A stretch of DNA of 64,000 nucleotides from contig CM057831.1 in NCBI GenBank assembly GCA_030068075.1, forward strand, positions 9,214,870 to 9,278,869. The letters run 5' to 3'. A program made the position numbers and the translations under genes. A model generated the notes under the pieces. It searched no databases. It was not told the origin of the DNA and saw only the letters and a program-made list of their open reading frames with translations. Positions 41,627-53,430 of the stretch are shown here, piece after piece (position 1 is the stretch's first letter; the number at the start of each line of letters is the position of its first letter). This DNA comes from Paguma larvata (taxonomy: Eukaryota > Chordata > Mammalia > Carnivora > Viverridae).

Positions 41627-41759
41627 CATTATTATTCCTCTAGGCTTGTGGTTGACGTAAGGGCAAAGGTGAAACATCTGAACAGTCAGGAAAGTTCCCT
41701 CTCTCTCCGAACCCTGTCATTGAAGCTGAGGAAAATGTCCCTTCCTGTCTTACGGAACT

Positions 41760-42120
41760 AACATCTGCTGTGCGCTGGTCTGTGCCAGGAACTGGACACA
41801 GCACTGGATAGAGAGACGGGTCAATGGATCAAGCGATGGATGAATGAATTGGCGGCTGAATTGATGGATGTAGGTAAGCAGAGCGGGTTGGTGGGCAGGT
41901 AAATGATAGGGAGGGGTGATTACATTTAATCCTCTAAACACCACTAGGGGGTAGGTGTTGCTAACCCTATTTGATGGATGAGAAAAAATAGGACTTAGGG
42001 AGATGAAGTAACTTACCCTAACGTCACATATCTACTAAGTGGTGGAGCTGAGATTCAAACGCATACCTCTCTGAGGTTAGATACAATACTCTCAATCTCT
42101 ACTCTCTGCCCCTGAAGTGT
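41760..42120 (+). mobile_element. MIR SINE fragments
   Basis: 'tgtgccaggaactggacaca' at 41786, then after a TGGATGAATG-type patch, 'tttaatcctctaaacaccac', 'gatggatgagaaaaaatagg', 'ttagggagatgaagtaactt', 'tatctactaagtggtggagc' and 'tgagattcaaacgcatacct'. This is a nearly complete plus-strand MIR with a diverged 5' part. Confidence 0.75.
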
Positions 42121-42409
42121 CCTTTAAACCTGTTTGGTGCTTTCCCTAAACTGTGCTAGGACCCCTGGCAGATATGACTAGGACCCAGAAGTGTCCTTGC
42201 CCAAGTCAGTCTGCATGTAGACATGGAGACAGACAGACATTCATCCGACCAGCTGTGCTATGCATGCAGTCAAAAAACACCCAGTCCTGAGCAGCCAACC
42301 AAACGCTCTCAGGAGACACACCTGCTAATGCCAGGCCTAGCCAGAGTCAGATTGTAACCAGTCCCCCCTCTTTTATTTTCTTAGAGCACGGCCTCGTGAC
42401 CCCTGTAGA

Positions 42410-42700
42410 TCCAAATTCAACTCACTTCAACAAATGTTTATGGAAGATCCCTTGCCTGGCCTATGCCCAGAGATAGAAAGAAGAGGAGACTTTCTGCTCT
42501 CTGGAAGAGGGATAGGAAAAGGGATGATCGTATCAGTGTGATCTGTGCAGAACAGTTGAATGAGGTGCTGAGTGCACAGGAAGGGAGCAGTTGGAAAAGG
42601 CTTCCCAGGGGAGGTAATGTCTGAGCCGACTTTGCAGCTGGCCAGGAGTTAGCCAGAAGAGCCAGAAGAGCCTCAGGGCAGAAACATAGCGGTGTGAAGG
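42410..42700 (-). mobile_element. L2 LINE fragment
   Basis: 'acttcaacaaatgtttatgg', 'ctggcctatgcccagagata' and 'aggggaggtaatgtctgagc' follow the reverse-complemented L2 order. Confidence 0.6.
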
Positions 42701-42908
42701 GACATGGTCTATTGGAGGAACTAGAATCTGCTTGATGTTTCTGGCCTTAATGCCTGAGGTTGGGTGTGGAGTATCCTGGAGAGACGAGGCTGGAGAGGAG
42801 GGACCAGATGGTGAAAGGCCTGCAGGCCACACTAGACTTTCTCTTGTAGGTGTGAGAGGTCAGCACTGCATGCAGAAGGCTCCCACTGGCTGCAGGGGAA
42901 TGGTGGTG

Positions 42909-43277
42909 TATTAGTTTGCCAGGGCTTCCATAACAAAGAACCACAGACTGGGTGGCTTAAACAACAAAGACTTATTTCCTGGAGGCTACAAGTCCAAGAT
43001 TAAGCTGTCAGCAGGTTGGCTTCTTCTGAGGCCTCCCTCCTCAGTTTCAGTTTGTCTCCCTGTGTCCTCATGTGGTCTTCCCTCTGTGTGTGTCTATGTC
43101 CTAACCTCTTCTCATAAGGACACTGGTGGTATTGGATTAGGGTCCACCCACATGACCTCATATTAACTTAATTGCCTCTTTAAAGACACTGTTTCCAAAT
43201 AAGGTCACATTCTGAAGCACTGGAGGTTAAGACTTCAACATACACATTTTGGGGAAACACAATTTGGTTCATAATAG
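42909..43277 (-). mobile_element. MLT1-type ERVL-MaLR LTR
   Basis: 'tattagtttgccagggcttc', 'ccacagactgggtggcttaa', 'ctcataaggacactggtggt', 'gattagggtccacccacatg', 'tttccaaataaggtcacatt' and 'ttttggggaaacacaatttg' make an almost complete LTR in reverse orientation. The same family as 11015-11336 on the opposite strand. Confidence 0.78.
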
Positions 43278-44850
43278 AGAGATGAGAGGCATCGAGACCA
43301 ATGGGAGCCTGTTGCTGCAATCAGGGCAAGGAGGGGTGAGGCCTGAATCACTTTCCCTTTCTAAGCAAGGGGGGAGAACTATGGTGTAGAGAGAAAACAA
43401 ACAGGCTGTGTGGGTAACCGGATGGAAGGACTCCCTTAAAGTTGCAAATGCTCATAGGATCAGAGGCTGGGCCACCTGCTGCAGAGAAGTCTCTCTAAGA
43501 TGTTCGTTTTCAGGACACCTTGGGACAATATGGTGTGCAAATCCACAAAACGAACCTTCACTCAGCGCAAATAATTGATACTGAAAAAACTATTACATAC
43601 TGGTTAGAGAGGTGGCCTACTCTGGACAGGACCCCAAACTGAAAGTCAGGAGGCTTGGGTTTTGGGACTCATTCTCTTTAAGAAAGTCATTTATTTTGAG
43701 GCCTCAGTTTTCTCCTCTGTAAAAGGAGAGGGTTGAACTCGATTGTCTTTACGTTAACCTTGTGTCTTATTATTAACCTTATTAACCTTGCAGCTTAGTT
43801 TTTAGAAAGAGCAGAGTGGGAATGAGTCGCATGAGTGAAGAGAGGCCAGAAGGAGAGTGGGGTGAAGTGGGAAAGAAGGAGCAAGCCCCCCACTCATCAC
43901 ACTGACCATACTCCAGGGACAGTCTTCATATGCTCATCCAAATGCCAAGTCAAATCAGTGCCACCTTAGCCTGATGTGAGTGCTTCTACCAGTCACTTCA
44001 GAGAAAATGACTCTAAAATAAATAAACACTGGTACAACAAACCAAAGTGCTTTATAACCTGAACTACTTCAATACTGATGACCCTAAAAGGACTCCCCGA
44101 CCCTCTCCCGCTGACCCCAGGCTCCATGTCTCCCTCCTGCTTCTGATCTCCCTCCCACTTCCTGGATTCAGTCAAAGGTACCATCTTTGACTGCCCTCCA
44201 TCTTGCCCACATTACAAATTAGCGCCTGAATTCTATGGGTCTGTTTCAGCAGTCTCTCCGTCCCTCCTCTTTCTTCCCTTCCAATACTACCTCGGTCTTG
44301 GAATTTTCCAGGTACACAATTGTTGCAGTTTGTTTTTCTCAGTTCCTGGGACTTGCTCCCCCATGTTGACATGTAACAGCCTTCTAACTGGGTTCTTCTT
44401 CCAACCTCACTTCCATTGGTGCTTCTTGTATATTCTTACTCCCAAACCCCATTCCTCCTAGGCCCTGCGAGGTGCTGACTCACCTGAAGGCCACCCAGGT
44501 CCTGAGCCAATGAGAGCTGCTGCTCTGTGGGGGAGTTCCCAGGACAGGGAGAAAAAGATAAGGACAAGGGTCAGGGACCAAGTGCAACTGCCACCCCCTC
44601 TGCATATCCAGTCTCATGTGGTACTATCCCTTGGCATCTCCTATTCCATCCAGGGTTGGTTTGGGAGCTTCCCTCCAAGCTCTACAAACTCAGCCCCAAC
44701 CCCAAGTCATTGCCTGGGTTATGCTTGCCCCATACAAACCCTCATGCCCAAAGCCCCCAGGCTAAGGAGATAGTCCAAGACTGTATATAGTCTACTGTGT
44801 TACTGAAGAACCTTCAATCATAGCTACTTGACCAGTGAAAGGAACTGATC
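43278..44850. other. Low-copy sequence, possible MIR trace
   Basis: 'ttgaggcctcagttttctcc' with 'tctgtaaaaggagagggttg' near 43697-43735 suggests a minus-strand MIR. No exon or other element recognised. Confidence 0.4.
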
Positions 44851-47321
44851 CGAGGTTTCATTAAGAGGGCAAAAAGTTCTGTCCAAATAAGGACAATGAT
44901 AATTGGCTGGATGAATCAAATTGTCTCAGAAGTTTCAATAGGAAACTATGGTGAGAGCATCAGTCAACTGCTAGCAAAGGTAAAAACTGAAAAGACACAT
45001 AGGAAAAGGCATTAAGGCAATAGAGTTATTAGTATGTTTTGAGTAAGCAGAAACTACAAGTAAATAGAAACTATAAGCTAAATAGACACCAAAATAAAGA
45101 ATGGTATGGAACTTCTGGTTGCTGTTTCTCCCTTGAAAAGAAAAATACTTCTTTTGAAAATCACCTAAAAGCAACAAAGAGAATAAGAAATGAACTCTCT
45201 TTGACCAAGCTGGCAAAGACACAACATAGACACAACACATAACTGGGATGCAGAAAGATGCTAAGAGAAAACAGTGTGGCACAGAGCTCGGGTAAAGCTG
45301 GCCAAACATATCTTCCAAGGTAAGTGCCACTCTCCAGAGGAAAAGAAGGAAAGGAAAGGAAAGGAATCACAGTCTCTTGTTAGTCATAATAAGGACAGGT
45401 ATGTGGGCTGAGCAGTGGGAGCTTTCTTCAACCTATTTTGACATGAAGCAGTAAAAGCAAAAGTAGGGCCAGTGATGAATCATACAGAGATGTCATACTT
45501 GCAGAAAGTAGTCTCGTAGTGAGGTGGGATAGAGGAGAGAGGCTTCACATTATGAGCATAGCTGTAGCTGTCGTTGCCAGTTGGTTAAACAGAAGTAAAG
45601 CTTAAAAAGTCTTACACTCATGTCCCTGTAGGAAAGTGCTGCTAACCTAGAACATGGCCATGCTCTCCCTCCTCCACTCCAGAACCTCATGCAAACAGCT
45701 GGTCCAGGAAAAAGTTACTTCATTAAAAGAGGAATAGCCAGAAAGAAACTACCATAGAATTTATAATGTAAAGATAGTATAACACAAAAGGAGAGAAGAG
45801 AGGGAAAAAAATTAGATGAAAAACTCTCACCAGAAAAACGAACAAACATATTACCATAGAAATTTTTAAAACTCGATGAAGCAATTACTTCTATAAACCA
45901 AGAGCACAAAGAAGAGATACAAATGTTTAGGGAAAAAAATACGGCAAGGCAAGCAAAGGATGTAAGTCATTAGATGGTAGAACTCAGAAAATAAGTAGAA
46001 GAAAATGTAAAGCCAACTACAGACACTGCTGAAAGCATAGGAAAGTGATATGGAGGACAGATTTGAAAAAAGTGAGAAAAACCGGTAGAAATTATTGAGA
46101 CGCTAAAAAAAGATCATAGAGAAATGGTAGGTCTGAAACATCAACAAACATGTATGTAATTCATATCACTATGAAGAGAACAGATATTTAAAGATATTTA
46201 TGAGAATTTTCCAAAAAGATAGAAGAAAATCTAACAATTAAAAAGTTCTATTATGTCCCAGGAAAATAGCAGCAAAAAACAATCAAATCTAGTAAATATT
46301 CTGGGCTTCGAAGACAAATACTCCTCTGGAACATTCAACCCAAAAGATCAAGTTGCTTTTAAGGGTGAAGGAAAACAACCAGGGTAACCTCAGACATCTC
46401 CACAACATTATTCGAACAAAGAAATAATAGAATAACTGAAGATGCTCTATCCGGGCAAGCTATCAATCGAGTGTAAAGGTAACATTTATGGACATGAAAG
46501 AACACGACAACATCAATCTCGTGAGCTTGAGGAATCCACGAGAGGGAAATCTCAAGCCAATCAAAAGATGAGTAGAAGAAAGCAGAACTGAAATGACATG
46601 GAATCCACGTAACCGAGACTAAGACCAACACCAAACCAATGTGGCAACTGTGGTTCTAGAACCAACGGTAGAGATCTTAAACCTTGATCATGTAGAAATT
46701 GCATAACCAACAAAACCTGGCTCAGGGAAGAGAAAAGAAGGTAGAAAATAGTGTAAGTATTTTGATAACATTTTGCTTACAAATGACAGTTAGACATTAT
46801 TTAAAGCTAATAAAGTAAGTAACAGATATGTATGAATATTTAATATGAATATTTACATGGCATAAAAGGGAAACATTCAGAAAAACAGTAATAATAAGAT
46901 CAACTAAAGTGGTGGAGGGAGAGGTAGGATTTAGTGGAAATAAAGCAATTTTATCATTCTTAGAGAAAGCCTTCAATAAATACTAGGGAATACAAACACA
47001 CACACATACAAAAGGTAACCACTTGGGGGAAAATAAAAGCCTTTCAAATTATTAGAAGAAATATACACATAAAAAAGCAAGCAAAACACAATACGGAGTA
47101 AAGGATTCAAAAAATAAATGAAGCAGCAATAAAACCAGAAAGTAGAACATAAAACATGATTTAAAAGGAAAAAACAAAACCTAAGAGCAAACATGTCTGT
47201 CATATTAATTTATGTGAATGGGATCGTTTTTTATGTCCCAGACATAAAATATTTTTACCCTCAGACTGGATCACAAACTGAGGTCCAAATTTCTTACGTT
47301 TCTTAAAACACGACTGCCTAG

Positions 47322-47528
47322 GGGCACCTGGGTGGCCTCGTCGGTTAAGCGTCTGACTTCGGTTCAGGTCATGATCTCACAGTTCATGGGTTTGAGCCCT
47401 GCATCGGGCTCTGTGCTGACAGCTCGGAGTCTGGAGCCTGCTTCTGATTCTGTGTCTCCCTCTCTCTCTGCCCCTCCCCCATTCATGCTCTGTCTCTCTC
47501 TCTCTCAACAATAAATAAACGTTAAAAA
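47322..47528 (+). mobile_element. CAN-SINE (felid type), plus strand, in L1
   Basis: GGGCACCTGGGTGGCCTCGT head, 'gtgctgacagctcggagtct', CT tract and AATAAATAAACGTTAAAA tail. The TSD AAAACACGACTGCCTAG (47305-47321) and AAAACATGATTGCCTAG (47529-47545) match at 15 of 17 positions. Confidence 0.95.
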
Positions 47529-49496
47529 AAAACATGATTGCCTAGAGAAGTTGAAAACAAAGCAAGGGGCGAAGATAGAACATGTAAGCACAAACTAAAA
47601 GGAATAAAGGAGCACAAGTTTAGGGGCTGATTAGGTTTAAGTTGGGGACGTTGAGTAGGACACAGATGGACATTAAACTAGAAAGAAGGAAACGTTCTAA
47701 TGATAAAGGCCACCATCCCCAGTGATGATGGAACAGTTATGAATATGTATATTTCAAACATCGCCACATCAACCTTCTCCAAGTAAAACTACAGGATACA
47801 CAAGAAGAACGAGGAGCGTTTTAGTAGCCACCTAGCCCATGCCAGAGGAAGTGAACAAAAATTAACAGGATACAGAGGAGCAAATAATCAAAGTAGTAAA
47901 GTTACCCTGTTCCTCTGAACATAATACCTTCAATGTCCTGAAAACAGAAAATTTAAAAACGGAAAACCTTAGACTTCAAAGACAACCTCCAAAATAGAAA
48001 CCATTCATACCATATGCCGGGATTATAATGAAATAAAATTAGAATTTTTTAAATAAAATGCTTACCACGCTGAGATTTTTATTCTTTCTCTTAAAGAGCG
48101 CTTGGGACAAAGAGGAAGGCGAAGCTGAAATTGGAAAATATCTTTCAATGATCCAAATGAATGTGTTATGCCAGAACTGTGCTAAAAGCATGTTCACAGG
48201 TAAAAATAAAAATAAATTAAGCATGCAACTCAAGAAGTTAGAAAACAGACAACAAACTCAAGCTAAGGAAAGCAGAAAGAAGACATTAGTCATGTGAAAG
48301 CAGAATACAGTGCATGAAATTAAAGAACTGCAGAATTAATATATATATCTCCAAGAGGAAATTCTATTAAAAAAACAAAAGCTCATAAAAGAGACAAGCC
48401 ATTAGCTAACATTATCAAGCCAAAGGGAGAAAACAGAAATACCCAAAATAAATAATTATAATGGAAAAATACCATAGAAACTGATAAAATTTAAAACATA
48501 ACATGACACTATTTTGCTCATCATGATGCAAAATAATTTGAGAATATGGAGGAAAGGATAAGTTTACAGGAAAATATAAATCGTTAAAACCAACTGTAGT
48601 CAAGGGACATAATCTAACGGATCAATTGTTACAGAAAACCACAGACAACTGTCAAAGCTGCCCCCGCCCCCTGCCAAAAGAGCACCAAGCCCGGGGACTG
48701 TCACAGAAGACTTCTAACCAACCTTTAAGAAATGGATCATTCCGATACTCTGTAAACTCTTTCAGCGCATACAAGTGCACACAACTTTTTTTTTTGGAAA
48801 TGGTATAACACTGACATCAAAATCTGACAAAAAGCACAAAGAGAAACTATAGCCCGCTGTCACTTATGAATATCATAACAACAAAAAGTTATATAATACT
48901 AGAAAACAGAAAATATATACACAAGCAGCAATCAGTTAGAAAATACAGTAGAAAAAAAAATCCATCTAGAAGAGACAGAAGATCAGATACCCAAAACTAA
49001 ACCAGGAAATATGAAGACAGAGAAGGAAAATAAACCTGGAAAACACCATACGTTTCCAATAGAAGATTTGCAGACGAAGACTTAACATCAAAAATACAAA
49101 AACTCCCTTTATGTTAAGGCACAGATTCAATATGATCCTGCCTCCCCAAATGTCAACAGAGTTGGGATTTTTTCTAAAAATTTTGTTTCTTTGTTTTTGT
49201 TTGCTTGGGCTTGGGGGGGAGGGCAGAACTAAAAAGATGATTCTGAAATAAATAATGACTTCTAGAAACAAATAAGCAAGAATTGCTAGAAAAAATATTT
49301 TCGGAGGGGTAGTGGGTGGAAGAAGAGGACTAACTAGTCTTACCAGGTATTAAATTGCAAAGTAACAGGCTATAATAATTAAAAGACCATAGTACGTGGC
49401 ATGAACAGATGGACAAATTAATGGAACAGAAGAAGCCCAAAGACTTCCTTTCAAAAGGGAGGAAGACAGAATTTATTTTTAAATAAAAGGCATTTT

Positions 49497-49722
49497 GGGG
49501 TGCCTAGGTGGCTCAGTCAGTTAAGTGGCTGACCCTTAATTTTGGCTCAGGTCATGATCTCACAGTTGATGGAGCCCCGAGTTGGACTTCATGCTGAGCA
49601 TGGAGCCTGCTTAAGATCCTCACTCTCTTTCTCTCTCTCTCTCTATCTCCCTCCCGCTTCTTTCTCCTTCTGCCCCTCTCTCCAGCTCACTCTCTCTCTC
49701 AAAAAAAAATTTAAATAAATGG
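49497..49722 (+). mobile_element. CAN-SINE, older Carnivora subtype, plus strand, in L1
   Basis: GGGGTGCCTAGGTGGCTCAG head and 'catggagcctgcttaagatc' followed by a long CT-rich tract ending AAAAAAAAATTTAAATAAAT. The body lacks the GCTGACAGCTC segment of the felid subtype and resembles the ancestral/caniform-like form. The flanking TAAATAAAAGGCATTT and TAAATAAATGGCCTTT look like a diverged TSD. Confidence 0.88.
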
Positions 49723-49774
49723 CCTTTACCCATTGAAGACAAACATAAAAAGGTAAAGTAAGATTCCTTGTTTC

Positions 49775-49880
49775 TTTTTAAATAATCTTTAAGTAATCTC
49801 TACACCCAATGTGAGGCTCTCACAACCCCAGGAGCAAGTGTTGTGTGCTCCACCGACTGAGCCCACCAGGTGTACCTGAA
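49775..49880 (-). mobile_element. CAN-SINE, older subtype, minus strand
   Basis: 'tttaaataatctttaagtaa' then 'tctacacccaatgtgaggct', 'ctcacaaccccaggagcaag' and 'ctccaccgactgagcccacc' is a reverse-complemented Carnivora SINE head without a typical felid body. Confidence 0.82.
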
Positions 49881-50286
49881 GTTGGATTCCAACCTCACAC
49901 CTCGCACCAACATCAACTCGAGAAGAATCACATATTTACATTTTTACAAAATAAAACCAGAAAATTCTAGGGGAAAAAAAAGGAAGAATCTTACAAATAT
50001 AATCTTAGAGTAGGATAGACCACTCTAAACATGACCCAAAATCCAGAGCCCATTTCATAAAGTTGTTTCATTTGACCTTATAGAAATCAAATTCACCAAG
50101 TTTGGGGGCTGGCGAGGGGGGAAAGAGCAAAAACAAAGGCAGGAAAGAAATGATAAAGTGGGAAAAAAATTTGTGAAAACCATATCACGAATGGTTAATT
50201 TTCTGAAAACAGAAAGAATGTCTTATAAATCAATGAGAAACTGGGCAAAGGATACAAACAGATGTTCATCTAAAAGGGGATGGCTT

Positions 50287-50510
50287 GGGGCACCTGGGTG
50301 GCTCTCCTGGTTGAGCATCCGACTTTGGCTCAGGTCATGATCTCAGGGTTTGTGGGTTCAGGCCCTGTGTTGGGCTCTCTGCTGACAGCTCGGAGCTTGG
50401 AGTCTGCTTCGGATTCTGTGTCTCCTTCTTTCTCTGCCCCTCCCCCACTCACACTCTGTCTCTCAAAAACAAGTAAACATTAAAAAAATGTTTTAATAAA
50501 TAAAATAAAA
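50287..50510 (+). mobile_element. CAN-SINE (felid type), plus strand, perfect 15-bp TSD
   Basis: GGGGCACCTGGGTGGCTCTC head, 'tctgctgacagctcggagct', CT tract and AATAAATAAAATAAAATAAA end. The TSD TAAAAGGGGATGGCT at 50271-50285 and 50511-50525 is perfect, so the insertion is comparatively recent. It sits within the older L1. Confidence 0.96.
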
Positions 50511-50720
50511 TAAAAGGGGATGGCTCCCAAACACAAGATGCTTGCCCTCATCTGTAATGGGAGAAATATTACTGCCATCTAAAAGATGGCCAAAAGTAAA
50601 AAAAAAAAAAAATTCAAAACTCCTTCGTGGGAAAGACACTGTTTTTTGTTTTCTGCTGGTAGAAGTGTAATTTGATACAGCCTAAATGAGGTTATTCCTA
50701 GTGGGATCTTTGACCCTAAG

Positions 50721-52200
50721 CAAGTTTCATACCCTGAGCCTCCATTGCACTATCTCTTAGAAAGACTTTCAGAATGAAAAGCAACAGCATATGTACAGTA
50801 GCGCAGCGCTCGGTACAGTGACGATGATGCCCCTCACAGCTTGCTCAGGCTCATGCTCTGACCCCGTTGACTCAAAGCGAATATTCTATCCACAGTCCAG
50901 CTTGTTCAGAGGCTCTGCTCTTTGGGGGAAGGGGTCCTCCTTCCAGAGCTAGGGGAGAGATCTGGTGTGTCCCAGATGCCCAATGGTGCCTGAGAAAGGG
51001 CAGAGGTCAAGCCCCCAATCCTGGGAGCCCAGGGTTTGCCTCCAGAGCAAGCTTCAGCCCAATCTGGCCAGCTGGTGGGGTAGAGACGAACAGCTCAAAA
51101 ACGTGGGCCCGAGAGCCACAGGCAATGGGCATGCATGCAAAGCCTTGGGCAGCACAGCCCTCAGACTGTATTTTGAGGCTGCTGACGCCCTCTCACTGGC
51201 CTGGATCCCCAAGTGCTCGGTTCCAGCCCCACCACTGGCCCCACATGCCAAGGGTTGACTGAACTCTCTGGCTTCCTTCCAAGTGAAGGAATGCAGGGGA
51301 GTTCAGCTGGATGCCAAGGCAACCAGCTGCTGGAAGCCAGCCTCCCCATGGCCCTCCCAACCCTCCAGCACACACACTGTTGTGGTTAGGAAAGCTGGTG
51401 TCTCCTTAAATTAAGAGTCTGCTGGTACCAGAAAAAGGAGGTGTGTGCTGGAATCCCTTCCAGCCTTGGCTGGAAACTCACAATATCTCTATGAGCAGGC
51501 TGCCTCTCTTCTCTGGGTCCCAGCTTCCTCATCATAAAATGAGGGAGTATGACCAGCAAGACCTGTGGCACCTTCTACTTCTGACCTTGTGTGGCTCTGG
51601 GATCTCCCCCAAGAGCCAGCCTGGAAACCCACAAGACTGCACTTTCTGGTAAGCTCCCCAGGGAAAGGGAAGGGCAGAGGGCCCTGCATTCTTACCTTGC
51701 AAGGCCCGGTTAGGGAGACGGACCTCTTCCTCTGCAAAGCATCTCTGTCTAGGAAGAGGCCTTCATCCAATCATAACAGGGTATTACATGGAAGTGCTTC
51801 CACCATGACACAACAAATGCCTGTCTAGCAGTACAAATGGCAAAGTAGATGTTCAAGAACCAGTTAGAAGGCTCTGTGATCCACAGAGAGGATGCAAAGG
51901 TTGGAGAAGGTAGGAATGAAGAGATGTGTATGACAGGTAGCTTTATTTGGGTCCCCGTCCTTCCCTGAGCAGGAGCAATGAAGAGAGGCACCCAATCAGG
52001 TGGGCTTCCAAACAAACATGGCCCCAAGAGATTATAAAGGTCCCTTGCACCTTGAAGAGCCCAAGGGCCTGGTGTCTAGCTTTTACCAGGATATCTAAAG
52101 AGCAAGAGAGCCAGGCCCAGGCTTGGCAGAGGAGGAACTGATCTGGGGTAGAAAGCCCTGCACCACCGGGATTTGTCAGGGACATGAGACGCTTCTGCAT
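50721..52200. other. Low-copy sequence
   Basis: Possible short MIR pieces near 51510 ('ccagcttcctcatcataaaa') and 50740 ('catgcgtacc'-like 'agcctccattgcac'). Overlapping reading frames on both strands show no domain. No gene is called. Confidence 0.4.
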
Positions 52201-52204
52201 TTCC

Positions 52205-52260
52205 TTGAACCGGAAGTGGGAGGGAGGGAGTCTTCCGGAAGCCATTTTGTAGTCTCCACG
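52205..52260. promoter_or_regulatory. Paired ETS-type words with CCATTTT
   Basis: ACCGGAAGTG at 52209-52218 is a consensus ETS site. CTTCCGGAAG at 52231-52240 is a perfect palindrome containing two overlapping ETS cores. GCCATTTTGT follows and resembles the YY1/CCAT core. Such a set is common in housekeeping-type promoters. No CpG island or transcript evidence is seen. Confidence 0.35.
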
Positions 52261-52524
52261 AGTGGGGCACGTGGCTGGGCGAGTGGACTGCAGCAAGGAG
52301 TAAACACCCACTGGAGGCAAAGGGGGAGCTCTAGGGAGGAGGGGTGCAGCTGGCGGTGGCCCATGGAAGGGAGCCACAGTCAGAGAGGAGCCTTTGAGAA
52401 ACGCACAAGAGAGTGAGTCGGCTTCAAACATCTGCTAGGTCCAGAGGGCACGGAGCCATTGTGTCTATTCAGGGTTTCATCAGGAAAGCGGAACGGCTGC
52501 CAGTGACAAGAAATAGGGACTTGG

Positions 52525-52757
52525 TGGGGCTCCTGGGTGGGTCAGTCCGTTGAGCGTCCGACCTCGGCTCAGGTCACCATCTCGCGGTCCATGAGTTCGA
52601 GCCCTGCATGGGGCTCTGTGCTGACACCTCAGAGCCTGGAACCTGCTTCCGATTCTGTGTCTCCCTCTCTTTCCGCCCCTCCCCCACTCATGCTCTGTCT
52701 CTCTCTGTCTCAAGAATGAATAAACGTTAAAAAAAATTAAAAAAAAATAATTAAAAA
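52525..52757 (+). mobile_element. CAN-SINE (felid type), plus strand, perfect 17-bp TSD
   Basis: GGGGCTCCTGGGTGGGTCAG head, 'gtgctgacacctcagagcct', CT tract and AATAAACGTTAAAAAAAATT tail. The TSD AAGAAATAGGGACTTGG at 52508-52524 and 52758-52774 is perfect over 17 bp, making it one of the youngest-looking insertions here. Confidence 0.96.
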
Positions 52758-52914
52758 AAGAAATAGGGACTTGGCCCAGCAATCAGACGTAACACCGTTG
52801 TGGGAGCTGGGGAGGGGGTCCGCGAGGGCTGCTGCCTCTGCCTGACGGTGGGCCTGATGTCACAATAGGTCACGAAGCAGAGATCCTGTCACTCTCTACT
52901 TCCAACCTTCACAG

Positions 52915-53014
52915 GCTGCAGAAGGAGTAGGGGCAGCTGACCGCAGAGCTGCACGCACGCCTGACCCGGGACTCAGAGCTGCTGCAGCGGGAGATGCAGT
53001 GGGAGCCATAGGAG
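52915..53014 (+). pseudogene. Exon-like segment with coiled-coil-like reading, two stops
   Basis: A pyrimidine-rich tract and CACAG acceptor at 52911-52914 precede a 100-nt segment that ends in a GAG/GTGAGC donor (53015). In the frame starting at 52916 it reads with leucines and charged residues at heptad-like spacing ('QLTAELHARLTRDSELLQRE'). The same frame has TAG after 'LQKE' and TAG before the final Glu. Another frame is open throughout but has no such pattern. It could be a decayed exon, a non-coding exon or chance. Confidence 0.35.
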
Positions 53015-53430
53015 GTGAGCCCGGAGACCCTTGGTGGTATGTAGAAACTACACTGGCACGTGGGTGCCTGCAGAGACCTTGGCAGCATCGAGGCTGCAGG
53101 CTTTCCTCCTGCCTCTTCTGAATCTCTTGTGGTCAATCCTCATCCAGAATCTTTCAGGGAAGGGAATGCTGGGACACTTGGTTCTAGTTGAGCTGTGTCG
53201 ACCTAGCACAAAACCACCACAGCCACCCTCTGACACATCATTTGGGTGACACCTTTCTCCCTTCCCTCCACCTGCCTCTGGCCTTCCAACAAGGGCGGGG
53301 GGAAGGGGGGCTGGAACGGTAGCTGGCAACTGGGACAGAGCCAACTGAACAGGAAAAGAAGTCAAACCCAGCTTCTGCTCCAGGACAGGCCCTTGGACCC
53401 ACCGCCCTCAATATTCAGCTAGAAAGAAGT
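53015..53430. other. Low-copy sequence, nothing recognised
   Basis: Mixed sequence downstream of the exon-like segment. No repeat or exon recognised. Confidence 0.4.

Larger units (their letters stand above)
44851..50720 (+). mobile_element. Ancient L1 / HAL1-like LINE region, decayed
   Basis: About 5.9 kb of A-rich plus-strand sequence. Around 46320-46600, phrases such as 'cccgggcaagctatcaatcg'-type text with 'ggtaacatttatggacatga' match the HAL1/L1 ORF1 C-terminal region. Around 49110-49450 'aggcacagattcaatatgat', 'tgttctgaaataaata'-type text and 'attaaaagaccatagtacgt' match the L1 ORF2 C-terminal half. Around 50180-50280 'actgggcaaaggatacaaac' matches a later ORF2 part. All frames are broken. 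Four younger SINEs interrupt it. Whether it is one element or several neighbours is not resolvable by eye. Confidence 0.75.

Noticed and set aside
41044..41643. 199-residue open frame ending in poly-Ser
   Set aside because: No domain signature; ends in the ATC microsatellite.
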